From Dimorphilus gyrociliatus (taxonomy: Eukaryota > Annelida > Polychaeta > Dinophilidae), in contig CAJFCJ010000024.1 in the NCBI GenBank assembly GCA_904063045.1, positions 62,001 to 126,000 on the forward strand: a stretch of 64,000 nt of DNA, in the 5' to 3' direction. Below, one piece after another: positions 11,699-25,397 of this stretch. The notes under the pieces were generated by a model. The model had not been told where the DNA came from. It did no database searches and was given only the letters and a program-made list of their open reading frames with translations. The translations under genes were made by a program, and so were the position numbers. How positions within the stretch are numbered: the first letter of the stretch is position 1; every line of letters begins with the position of its first letter.

Positions 11699-13623
11699 TG
11701 CACCTATTTTTTGTTAATGCCCATATCTGATTGGTGGCTTTTGTAGAATGTAGTAGAGGTTTTTTTTAGCTGCTGCTTTTTCTGGATTTCTAGCCTTTAA
11801 TAATATAATGATACGCTTATGAATGATGACAGTACTTGGTGTTATATTTTTTACTTAGTTTAGTCTTTTAAGATTTTCTTTGAAGGTTGTACAAATTCCC
11901 TTTAAAGACACTGACATTTTAGAATGTTGAAGTTTACTGGTATCTAGATAATTGCAAACATATTTTTTATTGAAGCTTTCGAGAACATTACCTAGAGCAA
12001 TCAATGACAAAATTACCTTGGATATGTTTATATTCACTAGGAGAGAAGAATCAAAAGTACTAATTGCATTTCACCTAGATGTAAAATTAACATACTGCAC
12101 TCAGATATTATACTTTCCAATATTATTAAATTATCTTAATCTAAGATACACGTCTGCCTTATTACACTGATATATTTTCTGAATATGTATCGTTTTCTGT
12201 AAAGTATAAATTTAAAATATCTCCTTTTATTCGTGTGTCGTTTTAACTAATTTAAAATCTTTCAACCAATTGCTTTTTATAATTAACCGTATAAACCTTT
12301 TATAATATATCATGATTTTAAAGAACATGTCATCACACTGTGCAAGTCACGGCCACGTGCCTGTGCAATTCAGTTTATACCGAATAAATTGACTTTCTTG
12401 AAGCCTATATGACATTTTTGTAAATAGGTTTATCTTCTGAGAATCAGTTTTATTAGGTTTATAATCTTTTATCAAGTGTTTCCCCTACTTATTTACCTCC
12501 TTGTTATTTTAAACCTACACATTGCATCAGCAATACTGACAGAGTTAATAACTAGTAGGATATAACTAATAAATTTGTATCTGCGTTATTTGCGAAAAAT
12601 AATAAGTTATTACACGGTAGGGATTTTGAAAGTTTAAACTATATTTACGCAATGCTAACAACGAAATCACGATTGAAATAGTGGCATGATTACCTTATAT
12701 TTTTTTGCTGCTTATAATAACCGATTGCAAACAAATAGGCTTTGGAAGAGAAACTTGGAAAAAAATTGGCTTGACGTTTTTTCACCGAAAAAAGAAATCA
12801 ATCGGAAGTACCGTATTACTTTTACAGCTTTTCACCTTGGTAATACAAACTAAGCGAACATTTCTCTTTAAGCACGAAGTGTTATTTATTCTAAAATAGA
12901 AATACCTAGATCAAAAACCGGAAATTATTCACCTAATAAAGTTTACTTAGAATTAGAAAAAACAGAATTCATATAAATTGTTAACTCAATTAAAAGTTTT
13001 CTATTGCTGTTACTTTGACAAACTCACCTAAAATCTAATAACATTTAGGAATAATATTTCATTTCTTACAACTATTTTAAGCCTATCTGTCTCTATTATC
13101 TCTAAGATGACGATATGCTCATATACTTATGTAGTGTGGAGGGTATATTTCTTTGGAAAAGTTGTTAAGTTTGGACGTAATTAAAACGATCAATTAATGG
13201 CTTTTTCCTTTAAATTATTTAATGGAATATACATAAACTGTAATAGAAATTTGACATGGAAATGATTACTTGCACTAATTATAAATTTCTAAAACAATAA
13301 CTGTTATGGGAATCGATAAGAACTGAATAGAGCTAGAATACCAGTTGATTTGTCAAAGAAAACCATTAACTGTCGTAATGCACCGGTCTTCCGCCAACGT
13401 AAAGTGTATGTTAATTATTGGCAAACAAACGGTTATGTTTCATCAATAAACTATTCTAAGAACACTCTGACCATAATTATATAGGTAAAATAAGGTTAAA
13501 ACATTTAAATTAATTAATGCATTTTTAATTTCCGGCTTTAGCATATTTGTATTAATATTAAAATTGCAATCTTTTGTTTCTACTGTTGATTGTACAAAGT
13601 TCAATCTACATCTTTGTCAATTG
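11699..13623. other. Gene-free interval between spectrin and PUS7 3' ends
   Basis: The convergent 3' ends of spectrin (+) and PUS7 (-) flank this stretch. It should contain the spectrin 3' UTR; AATAAA occurs near 12381. No coding pattern was seen, and the open frames around 11.95 and 12.7 kb have AT-rich random composition. Confidence 0.5.
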
Positions 13624-16600
13624 TTATTCATTCATCGATGCTTGTACAGCAATTGATGTATCACATTTTAAGATTTCTCTTAAGGCCATAGTTGCGTAAG
13701 CTGAAGTCGGGAGAGTTAAAGTCAATAGTAATGCAGTTTGTTCTTTACTATCACTCGATTCTTCCTTAGAACTCTCTGAAATACCATTTAATTTATCCAG
13801 ATCTGAAGGAACTAAGGCTTGTGTTACGTCTTTATATTGTAAGAACTTCCAAGAAATCGATCTCGGTTTAACAACCACGGATCTATAACTTCCAGATAGC
13901 GAATAGGATTTTACCGTGTGCTTCAAGGCCGGTAGCGATAATCCGTCTTCCGCCAGCATTTCACTAAAAAAAACAATTAGAATAAAAGCAATAGAAATTT
14001 TAAATAAAGCATTATAACAGAACTAACCTATACCATTGGGATGTTTCATTTTCAGGTAAAACAATATCATATCCAGGTAATGGTAGAACTACATCTTCTA
14101 TTGAATAGTCCAAGACATTTTCTACAGTGATTGATTTAATATCTCCGTCTTTATCCTTTATTAAATCTCCGACATGAACTGCAAATCCAAACTTTTCTAC
14201 CCTTTTAGATACAATCCTAAAAATGGAATATGAATTAGATTAACAGTATTCTAATCTAATCGATTTCAATTAGATATAATTGAGAAAGTCACAAGAAAGA
14301 CTAAAGGGTAACTGCCCTCAAATTTGACTTTGAAGAGGAATTTTGTGCTATATTAAAATTTCAAGGTTCTTTCGATTGGTAAAGATGCTTTTGATATCTT
14401 ACCTATTCCATAGTCTACTTTGATACGAATGTACATAGAGCAGACGATTTGTATCAGATAGAAATGATAAAGCCCCAACGAGATCATTTTTCGGTCGTTG
14501 CATCAACCCAGTGAGTAGTTTATATTCAACACTAATTCTATACTTTCCATCCTTTAGTTCTTGTAAGGCGGCTTTAGCATCTCTATTTTTTTGCCACGAT
14601 TCCTTGGCACGTCGAACTTCGTCGTTGTCACATTTTTGTGGAGTCAAAAGTAAATCAATGGCTTCTTTAAAATTCCCTAATAGTATAGACTTTCCAATTG
14701 TGTATGTAGAGATATCCGTTGTACCAAATCTCTGCATACCAAAGTAATTAATGAACCCATTACGTTTCAAAGACAATATTGATTCATTTATTATATCAGG
14801 ATCTCCTCTAACTGACCGTAACACAAGTGTAAATCGATTACCACTTAAATCTCCCAATTTTAATTCTTTTTCAACGAATCTAATAATATAAATTAAATGC
14901 ATTAACAATATATTAGTATATCAATTTGGTATATTCTACAACGTACTCAAAATCTCCTATAGCCATATTCCTTAGTCTTGAATTTAGGGCTGCTAATTTA
15001 TGAGGTAGAACTTTAAAAGCAGTAACACTCTGTGACGTTCTCGCTCTTTTATCCTTAGTACCAGCAAAAGAGAAAACATTTGATCTACATCGTAGAAAAT
15101 TGCAAAGTAACGAAATAGCATCTATAGTTCCCTTATTCTCTTTATATAATGTAAATCGAACATATTTTGCTTTAGGATGAGGCCATTTAAGATTTCTTGA
15201 TCTATAAATTAATAGAAATTTATATAAATAAATATGTATTATAGTATAAATGTTGTGCTAGTTAAAATTTGATAAACTATTTATACAATCCTCTACGAAT
15301 ATTGCAGATTTAACAATAATGCAATGCCACCGCAATTACATTCTAGTGTTTACATCTAAATTTGTAAACATCCACGTATAAGAAGCTATAAAATTTAACA
15401 TCAAATAGGGAATTTAAGCTTACCTGAGCTTTCATGTTATTTTATAGCAAATGAAGCTCAGTTATTTATAAAATAAAAAGGTGAAAACAACGACATCCAT
15501 TACTTTCTATAGGTATTACACAAGGGAAACGTCTAGTCTTTAATATTTTATGTAGCAAAAAGTAATTCTTTCACTAAATCCCTTCTTCTCACTTTAATAT
15601 CTTATATCCAAAAAGAAAAATAAATCTATACAATGTTACTTAAACAAAGATTTTAATTTTTAAACAACCCTTTCGAGGAAAGTTGTTGCATCCTTTTTAC
15701 CATTTAAATTAAATCTATTGAAGAAAATAATTCCTTCCCTAGCTTTGTAAATAGACAGCTTTAAATAATGTTTCCTTTTGTTAAATAGGCTTATTTTCTA
15801 ATAATAATTTATGTTATATAGGTATTAAATATTTATGAATTTTCTAATAATCCTATAAATTAATAATATTGTTTATGTCTTCCTACTTTTAGACTTGATG
15901 CATTATGTATTTTTTGTATACTAATGACGTCTTAGAAACGTTCCCCTTTAATATTCCAAGATGAAAAGTAAATACTGATATATATGGCTTATAAACAACA
16001 AAAAAACGGATAATCCACTTTAACAATAATGCTAATAAAATATATTTGTCTCTTACCTAGCCTCTTTACCTCCTTTATCTCTCTTTACACGAATTATTTT
16101 CTTTCCATTATCGGCTTCATCTGTATTTGAACATAGTGATGGATACAGGCTCTTTATTGCTTGATGATAATTTCTCCTTTCGTCCTTTGATAGCTCATCT
16201 ACGGGTATTTCGAATACAGTTTCAGAATTATCTTCTATTTTATTCAGTTGTTCTTTAATTGAATCGGGTAGAACATTTTGTAAATTTTCAACATTAACTG
16301 TCTTAAATATTCAATATTAAGTTTGAATAATGAAAGTAATTTTATTTATAGAATGTATAAAACAAAAATATTAATATTACTTGGCCATAGTCTGGAACTT
16401 GTAGTGACTTTAATTCAACTATATTACCGGATTGATCTATCTCATGAACAGTAAAATCTGAATATCTAAAACAAAGACAAAAATTGATTTTATTGTATTT
16501 TTGTAGGTATGAGAATACCTTTGTTTAATAACAGCATGAAATCCTGGAAGATTTGATATATATTTGACAATACCCATATCTTCTTCTCTTAATTTTGAAT

Positions 16601-16727
16601 GGCGCGGTTGATTGTCAGGTTTTAGACTTGCTAATATTGTTACATCGCTTTCTTCGTCTTTTAATTCGCTACTCTTTAACCGTTTTGCTGGAGTACAACC
16701 AGTTTCAACTTCATCTTCGCAAATCAT
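13624..16727 (-). CDS. PUS7: tRNA/mRNA pseudouridine synthase PUS7 (TruD family)
   Basis: Converts uridine to pseudouridine in tRNA, mRNA and snRNA. Seven exons: 16727-16519, 16465-16381, 16301-16057, 15201-14947, 14879-14403, 14216-14028 and 13963-13624; all junctions keep frame and give 599 aa (human PUS7 is about 660). Visible TruD features are RYSDFTVHEI near residue 70, the catalytic FAGTKDKRA with Asp at about 230, NYFGMQRFGT in exon 5, and VVLPLPGYDI in exon 6. The start ATG at 16727 opens an acidic, low-complexity leader. Intron 3 (about 855 bases) is longer than the others and holds nothing recognisable. The gene is divergent from GRWD1, with 221 bases between start codons. Confidence 0.93.
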
Positions 16728-16948
16728 TGTAGTAAAAGGTGATGTAAATATTACAAAACAACGTGCTCTTACAGTAATTTGAATACTGAACCGCTCTAGG
16801 AAATATTGACAGGTACCGTCGATGTAAATGTATATAAGCGGTACATTTTGGTCTCGCATAGCGGGACCATACCTATTAATCTGGTAAGTGACCAACGCAC
16901 GTGTTAAGCAAACTCTTGATTGAAAAAATCTAATAAAATTACCGAAGC
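16728..16948. promoter_or_regulatory. Compact bidirectional promoter PUS7 / GRWD1
   Basis: Only 221 bases separate the start codons of two divergent RNA/ribosome-biogenesis genes, so both promoters and both 5' UTRs must fit here or overlap. A CACGTG E-box lies near 16896. No other motif is called. Confidence 0.65.
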
Positions 16949-18513
16949 ATGTCATTTCCTGAAGAAAGTATGGATAATAATGAAGGGGAAGCTTATCTCC
17001 CGGGTCAGCCAATGGAAGAAGGTGAAGAACTGGTTTATGACAAATCGGCTTATATACTATATCACAGAGCTCAAACTGGTTCTCCTTGTCTCAGCTTTGA
17101 TATTCTCTGTGCTGATGGAGATTCAAGTAATGTTGAAGAATTTCCACTTTCTATGTACATGGTCTGTGGAACTCAATCGGAAAAAGTTGGACAAAATAAA
17201 GTAATAGTTTGCAAAATGTCGAAAATAAACAAGAATAAGCAAGTGGACAGCGATGAAGAGAGCGACAGTGATAGTGATGATGACGACGATGATGAGGAAA
17301 ACGAAGAAAACCCAGAAATGGAAACTGTCTTTATGAAACATTTAGGTAGGGAATATAAGACGTCTTTTGTAAAACTAAGAGCAGTCTAATATGAAGAAAA
17401 AATGGGTCAATTTTATTATTAATACCACAGGGACAGTAAATCGAATTAGATGCAGTGGGAACATTTCCGGTAGAAGACTCGCTGCTTCTTGGTCTGAAAA
17501 AGGAAAGGTATATATCTGGGATATGCAACAACCTCTACAGGCGCTAAATGATTCAAGAGTAATGAACGAGATTGCAGGAAAAGACTTGAAGCCTATATTT
17601 TCTTTTAACGGCCATCAAAGTGAAGGGTATGGCCTTGATTGGAGTTCACTAGTACCTGGAAAATTAGCAACAGGAGATTGTAAAAAAAATATTCATATAT
17701 GGAAAATGAACGAAAGCGGATGGACAGTTGATCAAAGGGCATTCAATGATCACACCGATTCCGTAGAGGATATTCAATGGTTTGTAATTTTTTTCCATTG
17801 AAAATGTGTAGGGGAAGGATGTAGTAAAAAAAAAAAGAGCCTCTTAAAAGGATAATTTCTAAAAAATGTCACTACTTTTATCTAATAAACCGCTATTTCC
17901 ATAAGACTTACGTCTAGAAGATATAAATCCAATTACTTTGGATGCTAAAAATTGACATTTAATAAACGGAGGAATTCACATGTAAATTAATTTCAGGTCT
18001 CCTAACGAAGCGTCGGTGTTTTCTTCGTGCTCCGTAGATAAATCCATTAAAATTTGGGATGATAGAGCTCCTCCGAACAAAGCATGCATGATAACTGTAG
18101 AGAATGCTCATCAATCAGACGTCAATGTTATTCACTGGAATAGGAAGGAGCCTTTTATTATATCCGGAGGTGACGATGGCGTTCTGAATGTTTGGGATTT
18201 AAGGGAAATTTCTTCTAAACCTTCTCCTGTAGCTACATTTAAACACCATACAGGACCAATAACAAGTGTAGAATGGCATCCATCAGAAGGCTCAGTTTTT
18301 GGAGCAACGGGAGCGGATAATCAATTAACTCTTTGGGATTTGGCCGTTGAAAGGGACTCAAATGAAAAAGAACCAGAATGTCCACCTCAGCTTTTATTTA
18401 TTCACCAAGGTCAGAAAGAGATGAAAGAAATGCACTGGCATCCACATTTGAGTGGAGTGGTTATAAGTACTGCGTTGTCAGACTTTAATATCTTCAAAAC
18501 AATTAGTGTTTAA
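16949..18513 (+). CDS. GRWD1: Glutamate-rich WD repeat protein 1 (ribosome biogenesis)
   Basis: WD40 protein that acts in large-subunit ribosome assembly and binds histones in the nucleus or nucleolus. Exons: 16949-17345, 17431-17779 and 17997-18513; 420 aa against about 446 in human. An acidic N-terminal part ([18 protein letters not shown]) is followed by WD repeats: [54 protein letters not shown], and [19 protein letters not shown]. The domain order and the [20 protein letters not shown] opening are typical of GRWD1. Introns are 85 and 217 bases with phases that match. The start ATG is the first in frame after the short promoter shared with PUS7. Confidence 0.93.
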
Positions 18514-21500
18514 CACACACATTGTACATTATATATTTCATTTAAAAAAGAATGTTCATCTGCCCTATATACATTATTAAGTATTGTAATATCTAAAGTT
18601 ATTTTCTACAATATTTCTTATTCAAAGAGATAGTGGAAGGAACACTTGCATTACTATTATTCGCGTTACTAACACTCCATTTAACGCCATTAGTTCGTTT
18701 AATTTTTGTTGGCTTATACGAGGCCAGCGTTTTTGGTAATAAGAATCTTATAAAAAAGGGATTGTTTTTGTTTTAGTATAAAATATAATTTCAAAGGTTA
18801 AGCCTAATTCCCCTTCCTGATTAAGGGTCTAGAGGAAAGTGGGTGGGAGATTTCCTGTTTTTTCCAAGAACAATCCTTAATATTCTTTTTTATTTTTTTT
18901 CCATTTACCTCTTTTGCCCTTGTTGTTTTCACTTTTTCCCGTCTGAAATCGCTGATGCAATTATCAATAGCCGGTAGACTATAGAGATTTAATTATAAAC
19001 ATTTTCCAGTTGATAGTAACGCTAACTGGAAAAAAACGAGCAAATACGTTAACGATCCAATGAACTTGACGTTGTATTACAAATCTGTCCCTATTACCTT
19101 AAATAAGGAAGAAAGAATAAATCAGTTCTCTAATTAGCATAACTATATATCTTATTTCATTCATTTCCGTATCACTACGGCGTTAAATACAAAACTATTC
19201 AAGCAAAATCCCCGTTTTGGTGATAGATATGAAGGAATAAATACAAAAATGGCGGAAATACTAAATTAGAAAATTCCAACAAGATATATTAATATAAATA
19301 CAGAATTCGGTAGCAGATTGGTGTTTTTTTTCTTTTAAAAGAAGGGAGGAAAACATATCGAAGGCGTTTGACATTTTCTCCGTATACTTAGGATATTTGT
19401 TGGTACAAACAAAAGCATAATAGACAAATACTGTCATATAATTTTTTTAAAGAAATCCATTTACTTTTACTTTTATAACAAAATCAAATATATACATATA
19501 CTGTATATATATACAATACTTGGCATTAAGTAGATAAGAACCTTTTTATGGGAAAAACAGTGAAAATTTGTAAAAAAAAAAAAAGTGGAAGAGTACTTCG
19601 ATGTTCAAAGGATAAAGGAGGGAGGGGGAGGAAGAGTAGGTTTCCTCTTTATTTTAAGACTTATTGTATAGTACATAACGTAGTAAGAAGATAAGAATTA
19701 GATCATAATTAATTATATCTTCAAAAGGGAACATTATTACTATATAGTCGTTCTTATTTTCTACTCTTTTGTTGCTCTGATAAACGTCTAAATGTAAACG
19801 AATAAGGGAAAATGAAAAAGACGCCCACAATATTAATTTTACGATGACTTCGTATTATGCTAAATAAGTTTTGTAAACATAATGCGAACGTCTCCTGTCA
19901 TTTTGTCATTGAATAAAGGAACCTTAAATAATTGTTATTAATTAATGAGACAGGCGTTACTCTTATACAAGACTCCCAAAAGTAATTCTTAAAGCTATGC
20001 TATAGGTCATTAAAGTAATAATGAGTATATGTAGCGTATAACGGCATTTATTTATTATACGACTTAAATTTACCACTAGGTGACTTAGACTGATGACAGT
20101 AATGGGCTTTGCAGTTCAAAGGCAGTAGTCGTACTAACTGTAGCTTCCACCGTAAGTATTATTGGTATGCACTGACAGTCTGTGTTGTTAGTTAACATAA
20201 CGAAATAATTTAATTGAAAAATAATTAAGCGTTTCATCGTCTATTTTCTCTCTTTATACTAGTTAATTCAATTAGTATTCGTATTAGCTGAAAATAAGCA
20301 ATTATTATAATAAAAGCATCAACTACAAATATTATAAATATGTACATTAAATAGAAGAGAGAAATGAAAAAGGAATGAAAGGTGGTATTCTTTCTTTTTT
20401 TTATCAAAGCTCAATTTTCAATCAAGTAATTGTTATCGTTAAAATTTACAAGATCTTTAGTTTTTATGCTCAAGTTTTAATCAAGAAAATTGAGACTAAA
20501 ACCGAAAAAAAGAAGATTATTGCTCATTCCCTCTACGGTTTTCTTCCCTCTTTCTCCTATTATAACTTTTTCATTTTTCCTGATTTCTAAACTAGTTTCT
20601 TTCTTTTCATTTCATCAACTAATGATAAATTAAAACTTAATAATTTACCTAATTACATCAATATCGAACGACCTATATTTGAAATAATTAATATTCACGA
20701 TTTAGAAAGTTCGTTTTCTTTTCCATGCATAAATGAACTTTTTTTAGGACAATGTCCAAAAGGATAGTATAAATTTATAATATATATACTGTTATAATAG
20801 AAAACTTGTAGACGTATATCGAGTAGAAACACAAATTACTAACAATTTATATTATGAAATAAGAATTGTAGATGATTGAAATATTGATATTGATATTTGG
20901 TACAAGTTAAATTAATCTTAAATAGCAGATTTGCAGTCAGATTTTGTTGATACAGTATACTGTATATATATATATATATTTATAAAGTACGCTTATACTA
21001 TAATAAAGGAGGACGTTTCACGCGTAAAGTAAGAGATACATTGACAGAAAGTGTAAGAATATAGACTGAAAAGAAAGAAGAACATTTTTTTTTACTCTTC
21101 CTCGTATTGCTTGTATAATTTGTATATATTTTTTTTTCTTTAACTAAGCAGCATATAATAAATTAAGAAAACTGGGAATAAAAAAAGAAATACGAAAAGA
21201 GCTAGTAGAGAAAAAATAGCGTGAGGCTAATTGAATTCTCTTCAAAGTCATGACGTTTATGATGATTCCTTACGTTGTTGAATCGTTTTTTAAAATAGTA
21301 AATAGACTTTGAATATTTAATTATTTCTCTCTTTTATTAATTATGAAAATAATCTCAATTAGGTAATTAATTGAAGGAATTATATACGACTAAATTCTAT
21401 ATACTGTATCGAAACAATACCAGTATTGTAAGTATTAATGGCAATTTGAGGAATATAGATAGTTGAATAAATAGGTAAAGGAAAGATATTATACGCGTAT

Positions 21501-23685
21501 AAAAAATTTAGATTTAGTATTGCATAATAAAGCCTTCCTATCCCATGTCTCTCTCTCTCTTTTCACTGACTTGTCTATACATTTTAATGAATAGTCCCAG
21601 TGAAATGTTGAATATTTTGAAATAAAGGTTTTACCAAATAACTTTGATATTTAGAACAGCTAATCTAAAGAATTGTAACATTCACAATAAACGCCCCCCT
21701 ACTGTTTAATACACTTTACAATTAAAACATGCTTTTTAATCATTGTATTAACATGAATAGAATTTAAAATTTTCGAAGCAAATATCAACAACTATAAATT
21801 CGATGAATAAAAAAAAGAAAATCTATAATAAAAATGTAATTGACATTAAGATAAAAAGGGAATTAAAAATTTTAATTTTCTTCTTATTGATTCCATATCT
21901 CTTCTCACACAACCGCTCCTTTATTTATACAAAAATTATATTCTATCAAAAATATTAATATTTTAATATATGGTGAAAAAAGAGAGAAAAGAGAAAGAAA
22001 AAAAGAGATAGAAGAGAAAGAGTAGCGTTTTATATTAATGATGATAATAAACAAAGTTGTTTTTTAAGTATTATCATCTGTTTCATGAGGTGTAGAAAAA
22101 TTTGAACATATTTAAGAATCAATCATATAGGATACTATATGTTACTATATAAAGATACAAAAAAAAGTCTCTCGTTAATCTTTTCAATTCAATTTTTTAT
22201 CGGTTTTTATAATTTTTTGCGTGGGGTGTTTGTGGGGGAGGAGGGAGGGGAAAGAGAAGTGATGATATTTTTTTTCTATTATCATTTGTTTTCTATTCTT
22301 TTCTTCCCACTATCATCCAAAAATGCTATTCGAATGAAATAACTACATGCGTGTGTACTTGAGTGAGGGTAGAAAACTCTTTAAAGTATGAAATTTCAAC
22401 TTTCCATTAAATAGGTAAATACGCCTATCAATCTAAACTATTAAAATATCTTGAACAGATTAATATATATATATATATATATAGGATATAAATAGAACTA
22501 ACGAAACAGTTACCCAAAAGTTATAAATACCGGACGCAGTAAATAATTGAAAAATGCAGTTTTATCAAACAGTTATGACGTACAAGAAAAAGAACTATAT
22601 AGTCTATATATAACTTATATAAATAGAAATTAAAACAAAGCAGAACGATTTAGAGTAAACAAATAAAAATACATAGAGTTATTTCTATCTAGAGTTTTAA
22701 GAAAACAAATAAAAACAATATACTATATAAATATAACTAAAATATTGTGTCATTTATGATTTTGAGTAATAAACAATAATTATAATCGTACAAATTCGAT
22801 TCTTTATCATTTTTAAACTTAAGTATTCCTTTTAGCTTTTACTTTCTCCTTTTAACTTGTTAATTAATTATGAAAGAAAGTAAGTTAAAAAACACTAGAC
22901 TGACAAACGGTACTTTTGTAATTGTAAAAAAACGTTCTCTAGTGAATTTTAAGAAATGGAAAAGACAAGTTTGCTAGGATTATAGCTTAAGGAATAAGAA
23001 AAATACCACATTTACGCTGTACGCATTCCCTTATATACATATATATATATAGTATTAGCTTATACGCGTATATGCTGGATATATGTTAAAAAAAAAAGAA
23101 AAAAAGAGTATAAATCCACAGCACTTTAAGTAAATTATTCAACAGGATATAGATACATTCTTAAGGCCAAGGTTATTTATTAAGTCTCTCTTTAATTGTC
23201 ACGTTTTCATTTTTCGCCTACAGTCTGTACTCTATACTTTTACTCTACTTTTCTATAAATATATAGTATATTATATATACATACATATATATATATATAT
23301 ACAGTATATATAGTTATATGTAAAAAAGATAGTCTATTGCGAGTAGGTTATCTTCCTTGTAGTCACTGATTGATGTTTTGCATTTAAAAGAAATCGAAGG
23401 GGAGGAAAGGAAAATTAATATTCTAGTTTGGCCATTTACATCTATCTTCTATTCTTCATACTATTAGAGCTAATATATATTCATATACTTTCACATTTAC
23501 ATATATATTATAACTAGGCGGCTTGAACTCAATTAGCTGTATTTAACTTTTATATGGAAATATCTTTGAAATTGATAAAACTATCATAAAGTGTGTACAT
23601 TTCTAAAAGAAAAACAATTCTATTATGTTAATTAGATTTATGCATTAATTAGTATAGGACTTCGTCACATTTCCGGTTTTTTTCC
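18514..23685. other. Long gene-poor AT-rich region
   Basis: About 5 kb without a supportable gene. It is very AT-rich, with many TA runs (for example near 20970, 22465, 23040 and 23285) and repeated TATACTGTATA-like words (19493-19512, 20951-20975, 21397-21410, 23299-23313). A sequence at 20115-20151 is bounded by TTTGCAG and GTAAGTAT and could be a non-coding exon of the downstream neuropeptide gene. The region may hold upstream regulatory DNA for that gene. Confidence 0.5.
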
Positions 23686-23693
23686 CTATATAA
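23686..23693 (+). promoter_or_regulatory. Candidate TATA box of the neuropeptide gene
   Basis: CTATATAA lies about 160 bases before the start codon at 23850 and about 25 bases before a CCATTATA stretch that could be an initiator. Because the surroundings are AT-rich, this is only a candidate. The CTTTCTACAG acceptor at 23844 would then end a very short leader intron or be a trans-splice site. Confidence 0.35.
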
Positions 23694-23849
23694 CATGAAA
23701 ACTGCACCATTATATACATAAGCGCAGAAGGAAACGCTTGCCTACTTAGTTTCGCTTCTCCAACAAACTTTATCATTGTTTTAAAAGAGAACCTTTATTC
23801 TCTTTACTCTCCGTCTCATTATCACTCTCATTCAACTTTCTACAGGAGA

Positions 23850-25397
23850 ATGCAGTTTAGTGCGTCAATTTTCCTTCTTCTCGTAGTTCCTTTTGTCTAT
23901 TTGGAAGCTTATCGTCTAACTGGCTATAATAAGGAGCTATACGACGCCACGGAAAAGAATGTAGAAAGATTATCTTCATTGGAGAATTTGAAAAGAGAAA
24001 TATCTAAAGTACAGGTAAGAATTTGACTCTCTTCTTTTTCAATCTCAATTTGAAAAGTTTCTTCTCTCCATCTCTATATCTATTTCGCTGTCAGTCTCTT
24101 TTTCATTAAACTTTTTTCTTTGCCATCTCCCTCTTGTCTCCGTTGATTTCTAGAAGAATAGTCAACAATAGTATGTCTATTTTATTTACAATAAATACTC
24201 ATACAATATATTCTGAATCAACTGAGATTACATTGGCAAATAGAAATAGTGGAGTTTTTATTTATATATCATCGGTAATAATCCTGTAGTTGTCTAGTTG
24301 TTTTCCAAAATACCGTGGGAATTCTATACAAGTTTATAGATGATATGAACCGTAAATACATTGAAATATTGCCTTTAAAAGTAATATAGAATCTCTTTTT
24401 ATTAAAAAAAAAGCAATTTCATATTTTCATGATTTCTGCTATATATATCTATACTATATTAGTATATAGAAACTATTTTTTTTATATTTGCCTGTTTTGC
24501 ATTTTCTCCTCTCTCTCTCTCTCTTTCTCTCTCTTTCTTCTCTTTTTCAATTTTATATTTCAAATAAACACATTTAAATTCTACAGTCTTTCAGTGTCTA
24601 ATTTCACCCTGTCTCTATTTGTGTGTCTGTTATCTTCACTCTCTCTCTCCTTCTCTGTCTCTATGTCTCCCTCTGCCTTTCTTCCGATCACTATTTACCT
24701 TTACCTGTCCATCTCTATTGGTCTCTTCATTGGTGAAGAGTAAGTACAATAAAAAAAAGTCGAATCTATCTAACAGCCAATGACGTTTTCAAAGTTGAAA
24801 AAAAAATGTTGATTAAGACTTAATTCTATAAAAATAGATTTGTATATTTTTGTATAAATTGTAGGTGGAGGGAAAGGAAATAATTATTGATCAAGGCTAA
24901 CAGACTCATAGAAGCTACACTTTAGACAAATGTTTGACAAACATTAACTCTAAGTGACTTTTATTCTCTCCTTTTACCTTTATTCTTCTGTAGTTGTATA
25001 TCAGTATTCTAAATTTACAGTTTTAAGTACGTTAAACCGGTTAGATGTTCATTTTTGACATATTGAAATCTGTGAAAGGGTAATTTAACCCTATTATCAA
25101 TCTTTTCTCTGCTGTAGGAAGATTAAATTGATATTAATAATTTATTACATTAATTTTACTTTTAAAACCAATTAGGACGTGCTTTTTAAAAGAATCTACG
25201 CAGCCGAACAACTGGGAATTAGCAGTGATGGTGAAGAAAAAAGATCGGGTTTCGTTCCAAGTAGAGGTAGAAGAAATTGGTCACGTGATAGGAGGTCGCC
25301 ATCTCCTTTTACAGCTATGAGAGGAAAGAGGAAATTTTACGGAACTAGGGGAAAGAAGAGTGAGCTCGATTATTTATCAAAATTTTCGGGTAATTAG
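23850..25397 (+). CDS. Tachykinin-like neuropeptide precursor (FxxxR-amide peptides)
   Basis: Exons 23850-24014 and 25176-25397 join in phase 0 to give 128 aa. Residues 1-20 form a clear signal peptide (MQFSASIFLLLVVPFVYLEA). After an acidic spacer come three peptides bounded by dibasic sites, each with a C-terminal Gly for amidation: KR-SGFVPSR-GRR (residues 79-86), RR-SPSPFTAMR-GKR (96-105), and KFYGTR-GKK (108-114, or FYGTR after the extra Lys). All end in F-x-x-x-R-amide. FYGTR-amide fits the protostome tachykinin FxGxR-amide consensus; FVPSR-amide resembles the FVGSR-amide ending of urechistachykinin I with Pro in place of Gly. In known systems such peptides signal through tachykinin-type GPCRs. 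The structure as a neuropeptide precursor is seen directly; assignment to tachykinins is inference. Confidence 0.8.

Noticed and set aside
12705-12899. ORF between spectrin and PUS7
   Set aside because: AT-rich random composition, no splice context, no recognisable motif.
24429-24743. 104-codon ORF inside the neuropeptide intron
   Set aside because: It is translation of CT-rich and TA-rich simple sequence (Ser/Leu/Phe runs).
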